From: Myotis daubentonii
Taxonomy: Eukaryota > Chordata > Mammalia > Chiroptera > Vespertilionidae
Length of the DNA: 64,000 nt
Direction of reading: 5' to 3'
NCBI RefSeq assembly: GCF_963259705.1
Contig: NC_081850.1
Span: forward strand, 37,351,667-37,415,666
The notes below the pieces were generated by a model, which worked only from the letters and a program-made list of their open reading frames with translations, ran no database searches and was not told where the DNA came from. Numbering within the stretch: the stretch's first letter is position 1; every line of letters begins with the position of its first letter. Both the position numbers and the translations under genes were made by a program. This document shows positions 50,672 through 63,405 of this stretch, one piece after another.

Positions 50672-52027
50672 TTCTTTGATGATTAGTGATGTTGAACATA
50701 TTTACATATGTCTATTGGCCATCTGTACATCCTCTTTGGAAAAGCATCTATTCAGGTCCTTTGCCCATTTTTCAATTGGATTGTTTGGTTTTTAGGTGTT
50801 GCATTTTGTAAGTTCTTTACAAATTTTGAATATTTTTCACCTTATCAGATATATCATTGGCAAATATGTTCTCCCATTCAGTGAGTTGTTTTTTCATTTT
50901 GTTGATCATTTCTTTTGCTGTGCAAAAGTGTTTTAGTTTGATATACTCTCATTCATACCATGCTGTTTTGATTACTACTATGGCCTTGTTGTATAGTTTG
51001 ATATCAAATATAGTGAATCCTCCAACTTTGTTCTTCTTTCTTAAGATTGCTGTGGCTATTTGGGGTCTTTGTGGTTCCATATACATTTTTGGAATATTTG
51101 TTCTAATTCTGTGAACTACAGTATAGGTATATTGAAAAGAATTATATTATCTGTATCTTCCACCCTTCCTACTAGTCTTGATGTGGCTTCCTCTGTAAAT
51201 CCTTGGTTATAAGACTTCTCTTCAGCTTGCCTTCAGTTGGTTATTCAGGTTGATTGCTCTATATTTTAGTTATAATTCCAACTTGGTCCTGGGAGAAGAT
51301 GAGTGTAACAGCCACCTACTCTGCCACCGCTTTGTTAAACCTGAATTTGATTTTACCAAGATAGGAAGCCTCACTAAAATTGTGGGTAAACAGTTTAACA
51401 CTACTAGGCAAAAAGGTTAATAATATACTTAAAATACTTAAGGGTTATATGGCAGTTGTACCTTAAAGGCAAAGTCCACAGAAGAACATGTTCATTTGTC
51501 AAAAGTGGAAGAAACTCCCAGTCACTGCACTCATAAGATATATATTAACTGTCCATAAATTCCACGGTTAGTTTTTATATTGCAGGGAAGAATCTCTCTT
51601 TGAGTAGAGGGCTCATTTCTATCTCCTTTGTGCCTGGTGTTAATGATTCTCCTGCTGTACTGCCTCTGCTGTATGACCCAGGCAGCCTTCATAGCAGAAG
51701 TTTTCTTTCCACTTTGCTTCTGCTATTGCTGCTCAGTGTGGCTGTCCTAACTAGCCATGAGGAATGTGTCCCAAGTGCAATGATGTCTATTCCTTGTGTT
51801 TTCAGCATTATCTTGTCCAACTGCAATCTGATCATATTCCCTCCGGCTACATAAATTGGTCCTGCAAAAGGAAGGCTGGCTTTTCTGAGGCTGAGTATCT
51901 CACTGACACAGAGAGATCTTATTTCTGATTGGAGTGGCTTTGGGCTTCTTTCATTCAAAGAAAAAAAATACTTTTGATAGTCTTAATTTTTTTTTTTACT
52001 TGAACTTCCATCAAAAAAGATAGTGTG

Positions 52028-52660
52028 GCTCTTTCCCCCTCCCCATGTGTGAGTCTGTGTTGTGAAATTCTTTCCTCTTCCCCACGTGGGAGTCTGTACT
52101 TGTTCTACAATAAATCTCCACCTTTGCTATACCATCTTCCTCCGTTGATTCATTCTTCGACTCCTACAGGCAAAGAATCTGGGAAGCCATCCTGCCCAGC
52201 AGAACGCTATGTGTTCCAGTCCAAAAATCATGTATCACTGAATGGATCTGTAGTAAACAAGTTCCTATACTCTCTGTTCCCCTCTTTGCAAAGTGAAGAA
52301 AGCAGCAAACCAAGGCTATGTGCTCACAGGAGAACAAAGCTATGGGATGCTGGAATGCAACTTCTAGATCAGAAACCCATTCATTTGGAGCATCCCTTTG
52401 TAAGGATTGGACCATAACAAATCACAGACTGGTCCAGATGCAGGTGTCTCTTTGAATTTACCTAATCCTCCAGTATCATCCAGTGTACGTAATTCTGCTG
52501 AAAGTCCACCACCAACACAAAGAAACTGTTGGTTTAAAAGAGCAGCAAGAGGAAGTCTATCAAAAGCTTCTTTACAAGCTTCATAGACGCTTTCTGAATA
52601 TTTAATTTTACATTCCTGCTTAAAGGTAAAATACTCAGTAAAAAAAAAAAAAAAGAAAAG
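52028..52660 (+). mobile_element. L1-mobilised retrocopy: LTR-like leader plus antisense calcineurin sequence
   Basis: It is bounded by a perfect 13-bp duplication (AAAAGATAGTGTG, 52015-52027 and 52661-52673) and ends on + in a poly(A) tail (52640-52660). Left part (to about 52165): two tandem CTTTCC...GAGTCTGT copies, AATAAA at 52109 and a T/C-rich U5-like tail, as in retroviral R-U5. Middle part: unassigned. Right part, 52402-52639: antisense to a calcineurin catalytic subunit. The RNA copied was therefore antisense to PPP3C coding sequence. Confidence 0.6.
52402..52639 (-). pseudogene. Calcineurin catalytic subunit fragment (PPP3C-type), antisense within the retrocopy
   Basis: The minus strand encodes about 79 residues that match calcineurin A. 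It starts [20 protein letters not shown] and continues with [23 protein letters not shown] and ending [10 protein letters not shown]. The parent segment is spread over several exons, so this copy comes from spliced RNA. The catalytic HGGLSP motif reads GGGLSA, so the key His is lost. Homology stops at both ends. [13 protein letters not shown] suggests PPP3CB or PPP3CC as the parent, and these cannot be told apart here. Confidence 0.8.
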
Positions 52661-52805
52661 AAAAGATAGTGTGAACTTCACTTTATGGGCAAGGAAGGCA
52701 AAGCTGAAATAGTTGTTGTCTATCTACCAAAGGTCAGTCTGTTGGGGCTAGAATGCTGGTTCATTCACTTCCACCTACTATTCTAGCAAGCTAGGCTTCC
52801 TGCTT

Positions 52806-52806
52806 C

Positions 52807-52845
<39 letters not shown>

Positions 52846-52848
52846 TAA
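52806..52848 (+). repeat. (AAT)n microsatellite
   Basis: About 14 ATA/AAT units with one break. Confidence 0.9.
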
Positions 52849-52905
52849 CAAAAACAGCAACATTCAGTAGCATGTATCATGTGCCTGCCTGTCGATGAGC
52901 TAGGC

Positions 52906-53120
52906 CAGCCGTGGGCAAACTACGGCCCGCGGGCCGGATCCGGCCCGTTTGAAATGAATAAAACTAAAAAAAAAAAAAGACCATACCCTTTTATGTAATG
53001 ATGTTTACTTTGAATTTATATTAGTTCACACAAACACTCCATCCATGCTTTTGTTCCGGCCCTCCGGTCCAGTTTAAGAACCCATTGTGGCCCTTGAGTA
53101 AAAAAGTTTGCCCACCCCTG
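52906..53120 (-). mobile_element. 215-bp non-autonomous hAT, copy 2 (inverted)
   Basis: It starts CAGCCGTGGGCAAACTACGG on + and ends AAGTTTGCCCACCCCTG, the reverse complement of 30441-30655 with the same length. The flanking 8-mers are AGCTAGGC and GGCTAGGC (one mismatch). Confidence 0.88.
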
Positions 53121-54654
53121 GGCTAGGCAGAATATTATGCATTTTTGTATGTGTTATATTTAATTCTTATCACCATCTAATGTGATAGATGCTCATCCAT
53201 CCATGTTTTATAAATGAGGAAACTTTGGCCTTGAGAATTGAAATAACCTACTATTTCTAAGTATAGCTGGTATTTGGGCCTAGACCAGAGCCCATAGTCT
53301 TAACTAGGGGTTTTACTTGTGCTATCAAAAATATGGGGATGCGCACCCACCTATGAAAGGGCGCCCATTTCAGCCTGACATGCCCAGCCCATCTACTAAG
53401 ACTGTTCTCAAATGCAATTTTGAGTACCACAATTCCAGAGTAGTAGGAAGTGTGGTCTGTCTTTCAGACTTCCTAACCACATGTATGTCCTCAAATCCCT
53501 TCCAAAGGGCTAGTCCTGTCTAAGAGGGCTGCACCCTCTAGGATCTGGAGAATGCCCCAATGCTGCCTGTAACCAGTTGCATCAAGTGGGCTGTAGTGGC
53601 AGTTGTGGGAAGTGCAGAGAGACTGTTAACCTTTTCCCGGGAGGAGCAGTATTAGCACCCTGGGATGGGCTTCCACCATCTGGCCACTGAGGAGCCCTGC
53701 TAGGCCTTGGCCCTTCTTCAAGGTGGGAGAGGAAAAGAGCTCATCCTCTGGGGGCTTTACTCAGCCAGGAGTTCTCCCTGCCAAATGGGTTGGGGTTTTA
53801 GCAACCCTGCTCCTTGTTTTCCTTTGTTTGCACAGCTGCTTTGCCAGGCTCCAGTGTGCCCCTGGGAGGGCTGGGTTGAGAGGAGACAGTTCGTGGATTA
53901 TAGTTTGTGTCTTAGTCATGGTCAGCTCAGTCCATGCTGAGAATTTGAATCTCAGGAAATAGGATCTCAACCCCTTCACTGCTTCACAGTCTTCAGTCTC
54001 CTCATAGTGATAATCTCTATTTCAGAACAAGAGAAAAGGAATGTGCTAGAACTATCTGGAAAAATGTATACTCACTAATATTGAGATCTTTTCACTGTTT
54101 CTATTACATTGTTGCCACTTCAGTGCTAGCCAATTCAGATGCTCACCTAAACAGGCAGCAAATCCTTGACTGGTGCTAGTTAAATGGGAACTCAGGTGAT
54201 ACTCAGCCCTCTCCAGTTACTGCCCTATTAATAATATATGAGCTTGGAGTTGCCAGATTTCCTGAATTTTCATATGAAGTTTGATTTTTAGGCATTGACA
54301 GCAAAATTATTACCAAAAAGAAAAACTGAACCCTGTCTGAAGGACTTCTAGCTTCTAGGAATGGTGGACTATGTGATTCAAACTAACCCTCCCTCTGAAA
54401 AGAAAAATGTGAAAGAAATATATAAAAACATTGTTTGAAGAATATCAATGACCAATAGTAACATGAATAGGAAGACAGTTGGAGCTCAGGGAAAATGAGC
54501 CTGAGCTCTTTCTGCCCTGCAGCATTGTTCATCCAGGAAGGGTGCTAAGAATGGCAGCTTTGGGTGAATTACACAAGTGGGGCTTCAGGGTCCTGCTGGT
54601 AACCACTATCACACACTGCCCGCTCTAGAGTATGTAAACAACACCTTGTAAGAG

Positions 54655-54760
54655 TGGTTTCCAGACCAGGGTGTGCATTGGAATCACTTTGGGAGCTTGT
54701 CAGGGACACACCATTCCTGCCTCGTCCCTTACTTCATCCTCAGGTAGCAGCCCGCTGACC
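54655..54760 (+). repeat. MER5-type hAT fragment
   Basis: A short diverged piece (AGACCAGGGTGTGCATTGGA, then ATCACTTTGGGAGCTTGTCA). Boundaries unclear. Confidence 0.35.
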
Positions 54761-56942
54761 AATCATTGTTGATGCTTTTCATTCATCTCTGAGGACATGG
54801 CTTTCTGACTCAGAAAACCAAGCTGAATCACATTATTGTTCCAAATGTAGGAGCCCGTTTTTAAAAAATGATATGAGGACTGATAACCCAGCTCTTGGCT
54901 TCAGATGAGGTTTGGGAACAGAGGAGACTGAGGAGGCAGGCAGTTATAAGGAGAATTCTTTGAGTAACAAGAACGGGAGAGACAGTGGTCCTTTTGTTTC
55001 CATAACCTCTGCTTTCAACCTTGCAGTTACATTTCTGCTAACAGTTTTGTAAGTGGCAGGGGTGGGCAACTCTAGGTGCCCACATGAAGGAAGTTTGATG
55101 TCTGTTGTGGATGTCCCGAATGAGAGGCATAGGGACATTTGAGGAGGGCAGGCAGAAATTGTGATTAACTGAACCAATTAGCCATTTCCAGTCCTTTCAC
55201 AATGTTTTTGGTGGCAGACGGGAGGAAAGAAATAGTGTAAAGAGGAAAAGGGAAAGGGAAAGAGTGATCAGAGAGCAGTTTTATGAAGTTTAAGCTGTAA
55301 ACTCGGCAGGTCGGTTTGTGTTTGCTCAAAGGGCAATGAAAGGGCACAGAGATTCTGCCCACTGTTTTCGGTTGTACCTGCAGACATGGCCACACTCTTG
55401 CTCTCTCCCCTTCCCCATCCCCACACAGTACTTCCTTATTTCCCAGTGTGGAGCCAAATTGAATAAAGAGGAAAATTGACTTCATGCCTCTTCCAGTTTA
55501 TTTTGGATTTGCAACCTAAGTGCTACCTTTCACCTCCTAAAATCCAAATCAATTGCAAAAGTGGGGAGGGTGGTGGAGCAGGGGCAACCCTGCCCAGCCA
55601 GTGTGGTTTCCCTTAGGCTGGTCACTGTATTCCCAAACGCTCGTTTAGTTTTGGGTTTGATTGAACTTTCTGGGGTAACATTTCATCCGCACTTTTCTTG
55701 GAATATCTTTTCCCCTCACAAGAGAGTTTTTGTGGAGCAGTTTTTATTTTTTCTGATATTGACAGGATAAATGGGCTCCCTCAGTGTTAAGCTCAGAATA
55801 CAGATTTATCTATACTAACTTTTCATATTCTGTATTTTGGTTAATTTTAGGTCTATTTTGGACCAAAATAGATAGGTAGGTGTATTACATGGAAAGGAGG
55901 TTAAAATTAGGACTATGGTTGTATGTATTGTAATAAAGAATAAAATGTTTGTAGTGCTTAGCATTCTCACTTAATTTACATTAGAAAGATGTGTTGGATT
56001 TTATTTCAATTTCAGTAATAATTTTGCTTCTATATGCTTTCCAAATGCATGTAAAGTAGCTAATCATTTTTGTTACCTAAAATCTGGACTACAGTAAACA
56101 GGGCAGCATCTAGCCTATACAGCACCTTTGTGCAAATTAGGAAAGGTGCCTTCAGTGGGAATACACAGGAAAGAGAGGCTGGAGGATGGCCTCTTTGTGA
56201 GAAGACAAGGGCACCCCTTCCTCCAGGAAGATGCCAGTCCTTGCCAGGCCTCCTGGCTTGCTGAGAGCAGCTGAGGATATTCCACCCCCACTTACCGGCC
56301 TACTAGAAGGTAGCCTGAGGTTACAGACCCTCGTACTTGGCTCTCCTCTGTTACATTATAGAGTATTGGGGTTTTGAAGGGCAGTGTAATCAGAAACCTT
56401 CTCTGATACTGAGATACTTTAGAAACAAAGGCAGGGGATGATCTTTAATTTATAATCATAACAGGTCTGAATTGCTCCACAATTCATGGGAGGCAAGAAT
56501 GTCACATTTCTGTATTGTATGGATCAAACTATTTCTAACTCAGCCTCTCCTGTCTGACTTGGCAAGAAGCTCAGTAGTGGCCATTTGGGGCCCCCACCTC
56601 TTTCCAGATTATCCATGACAGCTCCCAGGGCCCAGAAAGGGTGCATATGTCCAGGGAAGAATACAGGTCTCTGTGGTTGCCTTCACCTCTACGTATTATC
56701 CTTACCATCTGTCTGGGGCGTTTATTATCAGTTTAAGGCAAAATCTGATCAGCTGGCTCAGGTTTTGCCCTAGGCTATGTCTCAGTTACTGATCAACTAT
56801 GGATTTGGTGCCTATAGGTGAGGGACCCACTCCTGGTCCAATCAGCTATGGCCTTAGAGTGAAGTCATGTGATAGAAACAAGGCAACCTAGTATTTATCT
56901 AGAGAAAGAATTTCACAGGCACAGTAGTGGGTAACCTTAGAG

Positions 56943-57128
56943 CAGTGGTTCTGGAAGTGTGGTCCTTGGACCAGCAGCATCCGCACCACCTGGAACCTGT
57001 TAGAAATGCATTCTTGGGCTCCACCCCAGATCTCCTGAATCAGGGGCTTGAGGGGAGGGGGCCAGCTGTCTGCATTTTATTAGATCTCTGAGATGGTTCC
57101 AATGCACGCTCAAGCATGAGAACCATTG
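56943..57128 (+). mobile_element. hAT-Charlie element of MER5-like type
   Basis: It starts CAGTGGTTCTGGAAGTGTGG and ends CAAGCATGAGAACCATTG. The flanks CCTTAGAG / CCTTAACC are a decayed duplication. Confidence 0.6.
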
Positions 57129-58593
57129 CCTTAACCTAAGCAAACAACACATAGATTAAAAATGAACTTTTCAATGAAATCATGAAAGAAAGACAGTTCA
57201 GCTTTAACCAAAGTGGGAGTGTTGCTGCAAGTTGCCCCTAAGGATCAGGAGAAAATGGTGTTTGCTATAAATACTGATTTCATGGACGTCAGAATATCAG
57301 TGTTTTCTGGTGTTGAATGATCTGCATTCTCTGGATTGTAGTACCTGCCCAAAATCACGAGCTAGGATAAGTACTATCATCCCCACCCCTCCTTCCCACA
57401 GGACACTTTCCTGACCCTCCCAGTGCACACTCCCAATGCAGGCTCACACCACAAAGTCTGACAAATCTTACTTAATAAGTGATTGTATCTCTGGTTAGGA
57501 TTCTGTTTTTCTCCAAAAAAATCAGTTAACTATTTACTTCGAGTCTTGTGACATTCGGGTCATTTACACCTCTCCTGTCTATTGCTGGTCAGGGTAAGGA
57601 GTTCAGTTTGTTAGGGGTTTGTTATTGTGGCTCCAGTTTACATGATCATGGATTAAAACAACAACCACATGAAGCAAGAGATAAGATGGGAAAGGAAGTG
57701 AAATGAGAAACCTTTGTCTTCCCAGGGGGTATAAGGAGGCTAAAACCTAATACAGGGCCAGGATTAGGGTAAGGTGAGCAGGGCATAAAATTTAAGGGGG
57801 TGCCAAAATTTGGTAATCAAGATAAATATTTTAATACAATATTTTAAAAAATAAAAATCAATGCAAAAAATTCATGTTAAAGTATCAAAAATTAAAGTAC
57901 AGGCCCCAATTCCCTCTTTAGCCTGGCAGTTAATAAACAAGGCGACAACAGCAAAATTCACCCAACCTTGGAGCCATGAGAACTGTTGAATGGACATATT
58001 GCCAACTTGGTTTGTTGCAGGATGAGCACTTAGTGGTCCCTACAATTGAGTGTAGAAAAGCTATGTCAGGCATTCTAAGAAGTACTGGAATTAGAAAAAA
58101 AGATACTCTATTCCTAATTGAAGTCCCTACTAGTTGACTTCCTTTATTCACAAAGAATCATCTTGAAACTTCCAAAGCATTCACATAGCTGGGAATGCTC
58201 CCGTTCCCACCGTGCACCTACCTGTTCTTGGTCAGTGGGATGGCTTGTCAGGCCTGTCCTCTACTGTAGGCTTGTTTGGCGCAATGGGATGATGAGACTG
58301 CCATTTCTCCTTCCCCTCTCCTTAGGCTCATTTATTCGCCATTTCTCTATCACTCATGGGTCTCAGAATCAGAACTGTGTAATGGAAGAACAGCATAGGA
58401 GGCATCACTATGTTCTTTTCCCAGCTTAGCCACTGAACACAGGTGACCCTGGGCCATTCTTGTCTCCTCTTTAGACTGAGTTTCCTCGTCTGTGACTGGA
58501 AGGAATCAAACAAGACCATTCCCTGTTCCTCTCCGCTGCTCAAGCTCTGTGCTTTCCGTTACACCTGAGAGACTTCACATCCACAGGCTTCTC

Positions 58594-58800
58594 TCTCTCT
58601 CTTTTGTTTTTAAATATATTTTTATTGATTTCAGAGGAAGGGAGAGATAGAAACATCAATGATGAGAGAGAATCATTCATCAGCTGCCTCTTGCATACTG
58701 GGGATCGAGCCCACAATGGGGGAATGTGCCCTGATCAGGAATCGAACCATGACCTCCTGGTTCATAGATTGAGCTCAACCACTGAGTCATGCCAACTGGG
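58594..58800 (-). mobile_element. VES SINE
   Basis: On the minus strand it starts CCCAGTTGGCATGACTCAGT and has GGTTCGATTCCTGATCAGGG. It ends in an A/GA-rich tail. The duplication CAGGCTTCTC at 58584-58593 and 58801-58810 is perfect. Confidence 0.9.
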
Positions 58801-59964
58801 CAGGCTTCTCATTTTTAACTCCTCTTCTCACTCCACATTCTGAGACCCTTTCTAATGCCTCAGAGAAATTAACTTCCCTTCTCTCTTTTTCATAATACAT
58901 GGTTGATGATATGAAAGAAGTATCTAGGATTCACATGTATCAAAGCTGTGATTTCTAAAGAAAAACATAACAGTAAAGATCCACTACTCTGACCCTTCCA
59001 TTCACCCAGGGTGCCCTTCATAAATGGCCATGGAAGAATCAATCTGCCTCATCATTTTCCATTGATCAGACTGATACAGCATCAGTTTATTCCACCAATA
59101 TTTATTGAATACCTTCTAAGGAGTGGGCACTTTCTAAGCCCTAAATTAGACAAAGTTCCTGCTCTTATGGTGTGCCCATTTATTCTATGTATACATGTAT
59201 ATGGATGGGTAAAAGTAGACTCATGGTTGTTTATAAGGAAAAAGACATGCAAGTTATGATTATTACAATAGCTTTATTAACTCAAAAGAATGTCACAATG
59301 AAACTGTAAACCAACATTTGTTCAACCCTGTATTTACACACTCAGGCAAGAAAAAAAATACCTCACTTTATGATCCTTAAATTAATTATGTTTTGCAGCT
59401 CCCATTTCACAATGCTGGCAACAATTCAATCTTAGGCATTTTTAGGGACCCCTCCCAGAACTCCTCAGGGGCATACAAACATCTAGACTAGAGACTCTCT
59501 GGGTTCCTGGAAAATGGCTCAGTGGACCTCACTAGTGTTCAGTCCATGGTGAACATCTCTGATGTCCTTCTTCCCAAACCCTCACGGTCCCCTGAGGGCA
59601 TATGGCTCCACAGCTTCTGTGCCAGGTTCGCCTGGGGCACTTTGCTCAGGGTGTGAGTTCCTGTGCTCAAGATCTTCCTCATATAAAGTTTTCAAAATGT
59701 GCTTCCTTCTCTTTGGTTTGCATAATAACCATTAAGCCTTCTCCTCTGACATGATTAGGACAAGGCGCAAGTACTTGGTTCACTAATCCAGAAAGAAGGT
59801 TATATTTTTAGCACAAATTATTAAATGAATACTCATTTGTCAGTCTTTTAATTTGGGTCCAAGACCTTATCTTTGAACATGAGCATACTGTTTGGTTGTG
59901 GTTATTTTTTTAAAAGATTTTCATTCATAATTCATTATCTGTAATGCTCACCTTTAATTTCTTT

Positions 59965-60170
59965 CTTAAAAATTATTGATTTCAGAGAGAAAGGGAGGTA
60001 GAGAGAGATAGAAACATCAATGATGAGAGAGGGTCATTGATTGGCTGCCTCCTGCATGCCCCAACCTGGGGATTGAGCCCACAACCATGGCATGTGCCCT
60101 GACTGGGAATTGAACCATGACCTCCTGGTTCATAGGTCAGTGCTCAACCACTGAGCCACACCAGCCGAAC
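59965..60170 (-). mobile_element. VES SINE
   Basis: On the minus strand it starts GTTCGGCTGGTGTGGCTCAG. The 16-bp duplication CACCTTTAATTTCTTT at 59949-59964 and from 60171 is perfect, so it is probably young. Confidence 0.9.
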
Positions 60171-61924
60171 CACCTTTAATTTCTTTATAGTCTGTGGGAA
60201 CTTACTTGTGAAGTTATATGAGGAAAGAATTGTTTATATATTTTTTATTTCTCCCAAATATATTATAGTATCTAATTTGACAGGATTAGCTAATGTCCAT
60301 TACCTAATTCTTTCCAAAATAATTCAACTTAACTTATCTAGAAAAAAAACTCCTCTTATTTATATTTACATTTTATTGGTTTACATATAATTTAATAATT
60401 GCATAGTCTAAATAACAAGCACAATAGGCATTAACTGACTCCTGGTAGCCTCATAACTTTTCTGCTGAATGCAGAAATTAGTGAGCAAGTTAGAGAGCTC
60501 AGAGAACTCCTTCATCTTCCATTGCCTAAATCTAAATCCTTCACCTTTACTCTGGCAGTTTAGGTCCCTCTAAACAAGGTTTGCTCAGTTATCATTCTGG
60601 ATGGTCTGTGTCTACACTCCACTCGGGACACACTGTGCTAATTGTACCCTGGGCATTTGCTGGTGCTCTTGTCTGATGAGAATGTATGCATTCTCTACAT
60701 CCCTGTATCTGTTAGGTACAGGTAAGGGTTGCAAGTGAGAAAACTCTCCCACCACTCTCCAAAATTACAGATTTTATTTTCCTCATTATGGTATCTTTTT
60801 TTCTTCCTTTATTCCAGCATTTCCCAAGCTTCTGTTATATCAGTATCTCTACTTAGGATTTGTCTTTAAATGGACTCACTTTGTTTTCACTTAGATCTAT
60901 TTACCACAGAAAATTGTATCAGTGCTCTACAAGGAAAAACACATTATCCCTTGATAAATAAAATGGCACCATAAAAGGGAATTCAATAAAAACATACAAC
61001 GTGTCACCTCCTCCCTAGGTTATCTTTGCCTGAGGTATGTTCTGTTTTGGTAAAGTGTTAAAAATTGCCAGCAAAGTTTCTCCTTGATGAAATCAGGAGA
61101 ATTGAAGAAGAATGGAGAATAGAGTGACTTTCTCATTGTTTTTTAAGTCACACCATGTCTGTGCACCACCTAAAATAGTCTCCTGTACCAACTAAAATCA
61201 TCTTGAATGATACATGCTCCACACTTTGGAAAACAGTACCTTATTCCTATGAAATGATAAGCAGTTAATGGGCAAGAAATGATTCTTATTCTTCAACATA
61301 TCTTTGTTATTCCTAGAATCTATTTCTTAGGCCTCTAAACCACCCTACCTCCTTCTAGGGCACTCTGAGGAGCCTCAGGGACCACTGTGTTATTTCATGA
61401 GAGAAATGAGCAGTTCTTTCTGCAGCTCTAGCCAGTGGATTGGCCTATCTTCTTTGACATTTTAAGATAGTAGGTTCTTCAGACCCATGGTCTTAGGATG
61501 GACAACGGTTGTTTTTCCTCAAGCTCATGTGTGTGTGTGGTGGGGGGAAGGGGCACACATGTGGGGGAGGGAGGATAGCAGAGGAAGACAGATGTTTTTG
61601 GAGTTCCCTGTGTCACAAAGCTCTGTTCATGAAATGCTCCAGTGCTCTGGAGGTTGGGTTTTGCAGTTTCCTATCTTAGGTCAGTGTTTCTGAGAGTTGG
61701 ATGAGACTTTGGAGATAATCTTCTCCCCCTCCTCCTCTGCCCACTCCAATCTGCTTGCCTGAAAGAGGAAACTAAGGTCCAGAGAACAAGTGTCCTACCC
61801 ATGATGGCGCTGCCAGTAAGTTGTTAATTAGAATCACACCTAGATGTTTGAAATCAAAGTCCATCACAGCAGCTCTCCTGTGACTGACCTGAGTTGTTCA
61901 AAGACTGTCTTTCTCCTTTTCCAG

Positions 61925-62014
61925 GCAGTGCTGAGCCCTCTGATAGCCATCGCACTGAAAATATCCCAGATTCACGAGAGAACCGGCCGGAGGGGTCCCA
62001 CTGTCATAACCTGA
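61925..62014 (+). CDS. PGM5: PGM5 terminal coding exon (about residues 539-567 and stop)
   Basis: The final 29 codons run from [20 protein letters not shown] to GRRGPTVIT, then TGA at 62012-62014. PGM1 ends ERTGRTAPTVIT, so GRRGPTVIT supports PGM5. The segment is the last helix of domain 4 and the conserved C-terminal PTVIT tail of this subfamily. The acceptor is TCCTTTTCCAG. The exon is in phase 0 with the preceding exon. Together the four exons give about 180 residues with no disruption, so the gene looks intact in this part. The N-terminal two-thirds, including the active-site serine loop and the metal-binding loop, lies upstream of this window and cannot be judged. Confidence 0.97.
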   Translation, partial: AVLSPLIAIALKISQIHERTGRRGPTVIT

Positions 62015-62161
62015 AGGAAGAAACCATGACTCACCAGGCCCAAAGGAGAGCGGTCTGCGGGAGACACGTCACCCACGCCTTCTTGCTACCTGTTTGTGCC
62101 TCTTATGACTTTGGAAAACCCCCACAAAAGATAATTTGCTGGTGGGGGTGGGGGGTGGGAA

Positions 62162-62167
62162 AATAAA
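62162..62167 (+). promoter_or_regulatory. PGM5: Proximal poly(A) signal AATAAA
   Basis: A canonical hexamer 148 bases after the stop. It is preceded by a G-rich tract and followed within 15 bases by a TG-rich stretch (CTGTTTTGTTTGGGTTTTGG) typical of the downstream element. It would give a very short 3' UTR. Confidence 0.6.
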
Positions 62168-63399
62168 AAAATCTGTTTTGTTTGGGTTTTGGTCAGCTCC
62201 TCCCAATGCAATGGGGTCTTTAATTATCTGTTAAAGCCGCACTATCATTTTCCTTGGTATGTTATCACACAAAGGAACCTCCCCTTTTGAGAAAGAGTAA
62301 GTGGGCTAGGAAACTGTTCATTATGACATCTGGGCATCAGTGGTGCCAGGTGAGAAAAGGTTCTGAAATGTAATGGAGGAGAGTCCAGTGCCAGAATTGA
62401 GCAGACCCCAAGCCACAGGGACCCTTGGGCAGACCTAAGAAGACCCTCCTCAGCATGGAGGAGGATTTAGCTTTTCATCCAAGGCCAGCTTTTCCATTAG
62501 GGAATTTATAGACCTCCCAATAGTTCACCTTATCCCACCAACCACTCGATGACCCACTTTCCCACCTTCCATCTCCAAAGTCCCCGTGCCACCTTCTCTC
62601 ACATCTTCTAAAGCTTTCTACACATCACAATGGCACACCATCAACAAAACATATCAAAGGGTGTTCTCTCTTATTTTGTAGATATTATTTTAACTATTGA
62701 GCTGGCTGCATTTCTTCAAATTCAGCCATTCATTATGTAGGTGGGAAATCATTTTTTGGCAGGACTCCACAAATGCATGTTTAAAATTTTCAGGCCCTCC
62801 CTTGATCACATCACTGAGGGTGATACATGGGTTTATACTCATTCCTCCTGGGAAGATAAAATATCACCACGTCTGTGATCTCTGACGTTTTCTCCGCTGT
62901 CTTATCTCCCAATAAGGGCCCATTTTGATGCACTTGTTTGGACACAGTTCAGCTCTTACTTATAATGACTGTTAAAGGAGACAGTGAAACGCTGTGAAAG
63001 TAGGAAATGAAGTGGATGCTGGAAGCAAACCTTATTGGTGTGGTGGTACAGTTATGGGCCTGATGAGATGCCGGTCAGAGCGGGGACCCCTGCTGGAGAG
63101 CATAGGGTCACAGCTGGCTGGCTGTGCCCAGAAAAAGGGTACCGCAGCCTCAGCAGCCTCCCTCTGACTCAGCCAGGACACTTGGCGAACGGGACCTGTT
63201 TGCGTATGTTTTGCTTCCTTGGGAACGGCACTCTCACTTATCGTGTCATTTGGACTGATGACGTGGTGTGCTTTGACTGTTAAGCCGTTTGTTATTGCTG
63301 TAGTTAGGATTAGTAAAAGCAGGGAAACCTTCCCACTAAGGTTTTTGTTTCTATTTTCTATCTATGCCTGTCAGAAACTTACTAGGACGTTTAGTTTCC

Positions 63400-63405
63400 A
63401 ATAAA
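63400..63405 (+). promoter_or_regulatory. PGM5: Distal poly(A) signal AATAAA
   Basis: A canonical hexamer 1.4 kb after the stop. It is followed by a GT-rich region (GTGGAGTTTTGCTTATTTG) at 63441-63459. It is the likely main 3' end if a long 3' UTR is used. Confidence 0.5.

Larger units (their letters stand above)
49447..51125 (-). mobile_element. L1 3' part, split by a Helitron
   Basis: The minus strand reads the end of L1 ORF2 and the 3' UTR. Without the Helitron the 3' UTR text is continuous across 49516/49980 (TATAACACA|TCATCTGTATATTG). There is probably an internal deletion near 50940. The element is broken and 5'-truncated. Confidence 0.8.
38087..61924 (+). other. PGM5: Last PGM5 intron
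   Basis: A GT-AG intron of 23,838 bp. It contains a SPIN-type hAT, a palindromic MER5-like hAT, L2 and MER5 fragments, a Helitron inside an L1, an LTR/antisense-calcineurin retrocopy, an inverted partner of the 30441 hAT, VES SINEs and an AAT microsatellite. Stretches such as 44170-46470, 53310-54640 and 60180-61720 hold nothing recognisable. The 39640-40450 stretch looks like degenerate retroelement DNA but could not be assigned. Confidence 0.9.

Noticed and set aside
52025..52417. 130-codon open frame (+) across the LTR-like leader
   Set aside because: It crosses the target-site duplication, the LTR-like part and unassigned sequence. No homology is recognised and the frame ends at the calcineurin junction.
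57750..57905. Possible old DNA transposon piece (GCCAGGATTAGGGTAAGGTG)
   Set aside because: No paired end or duplication was found.
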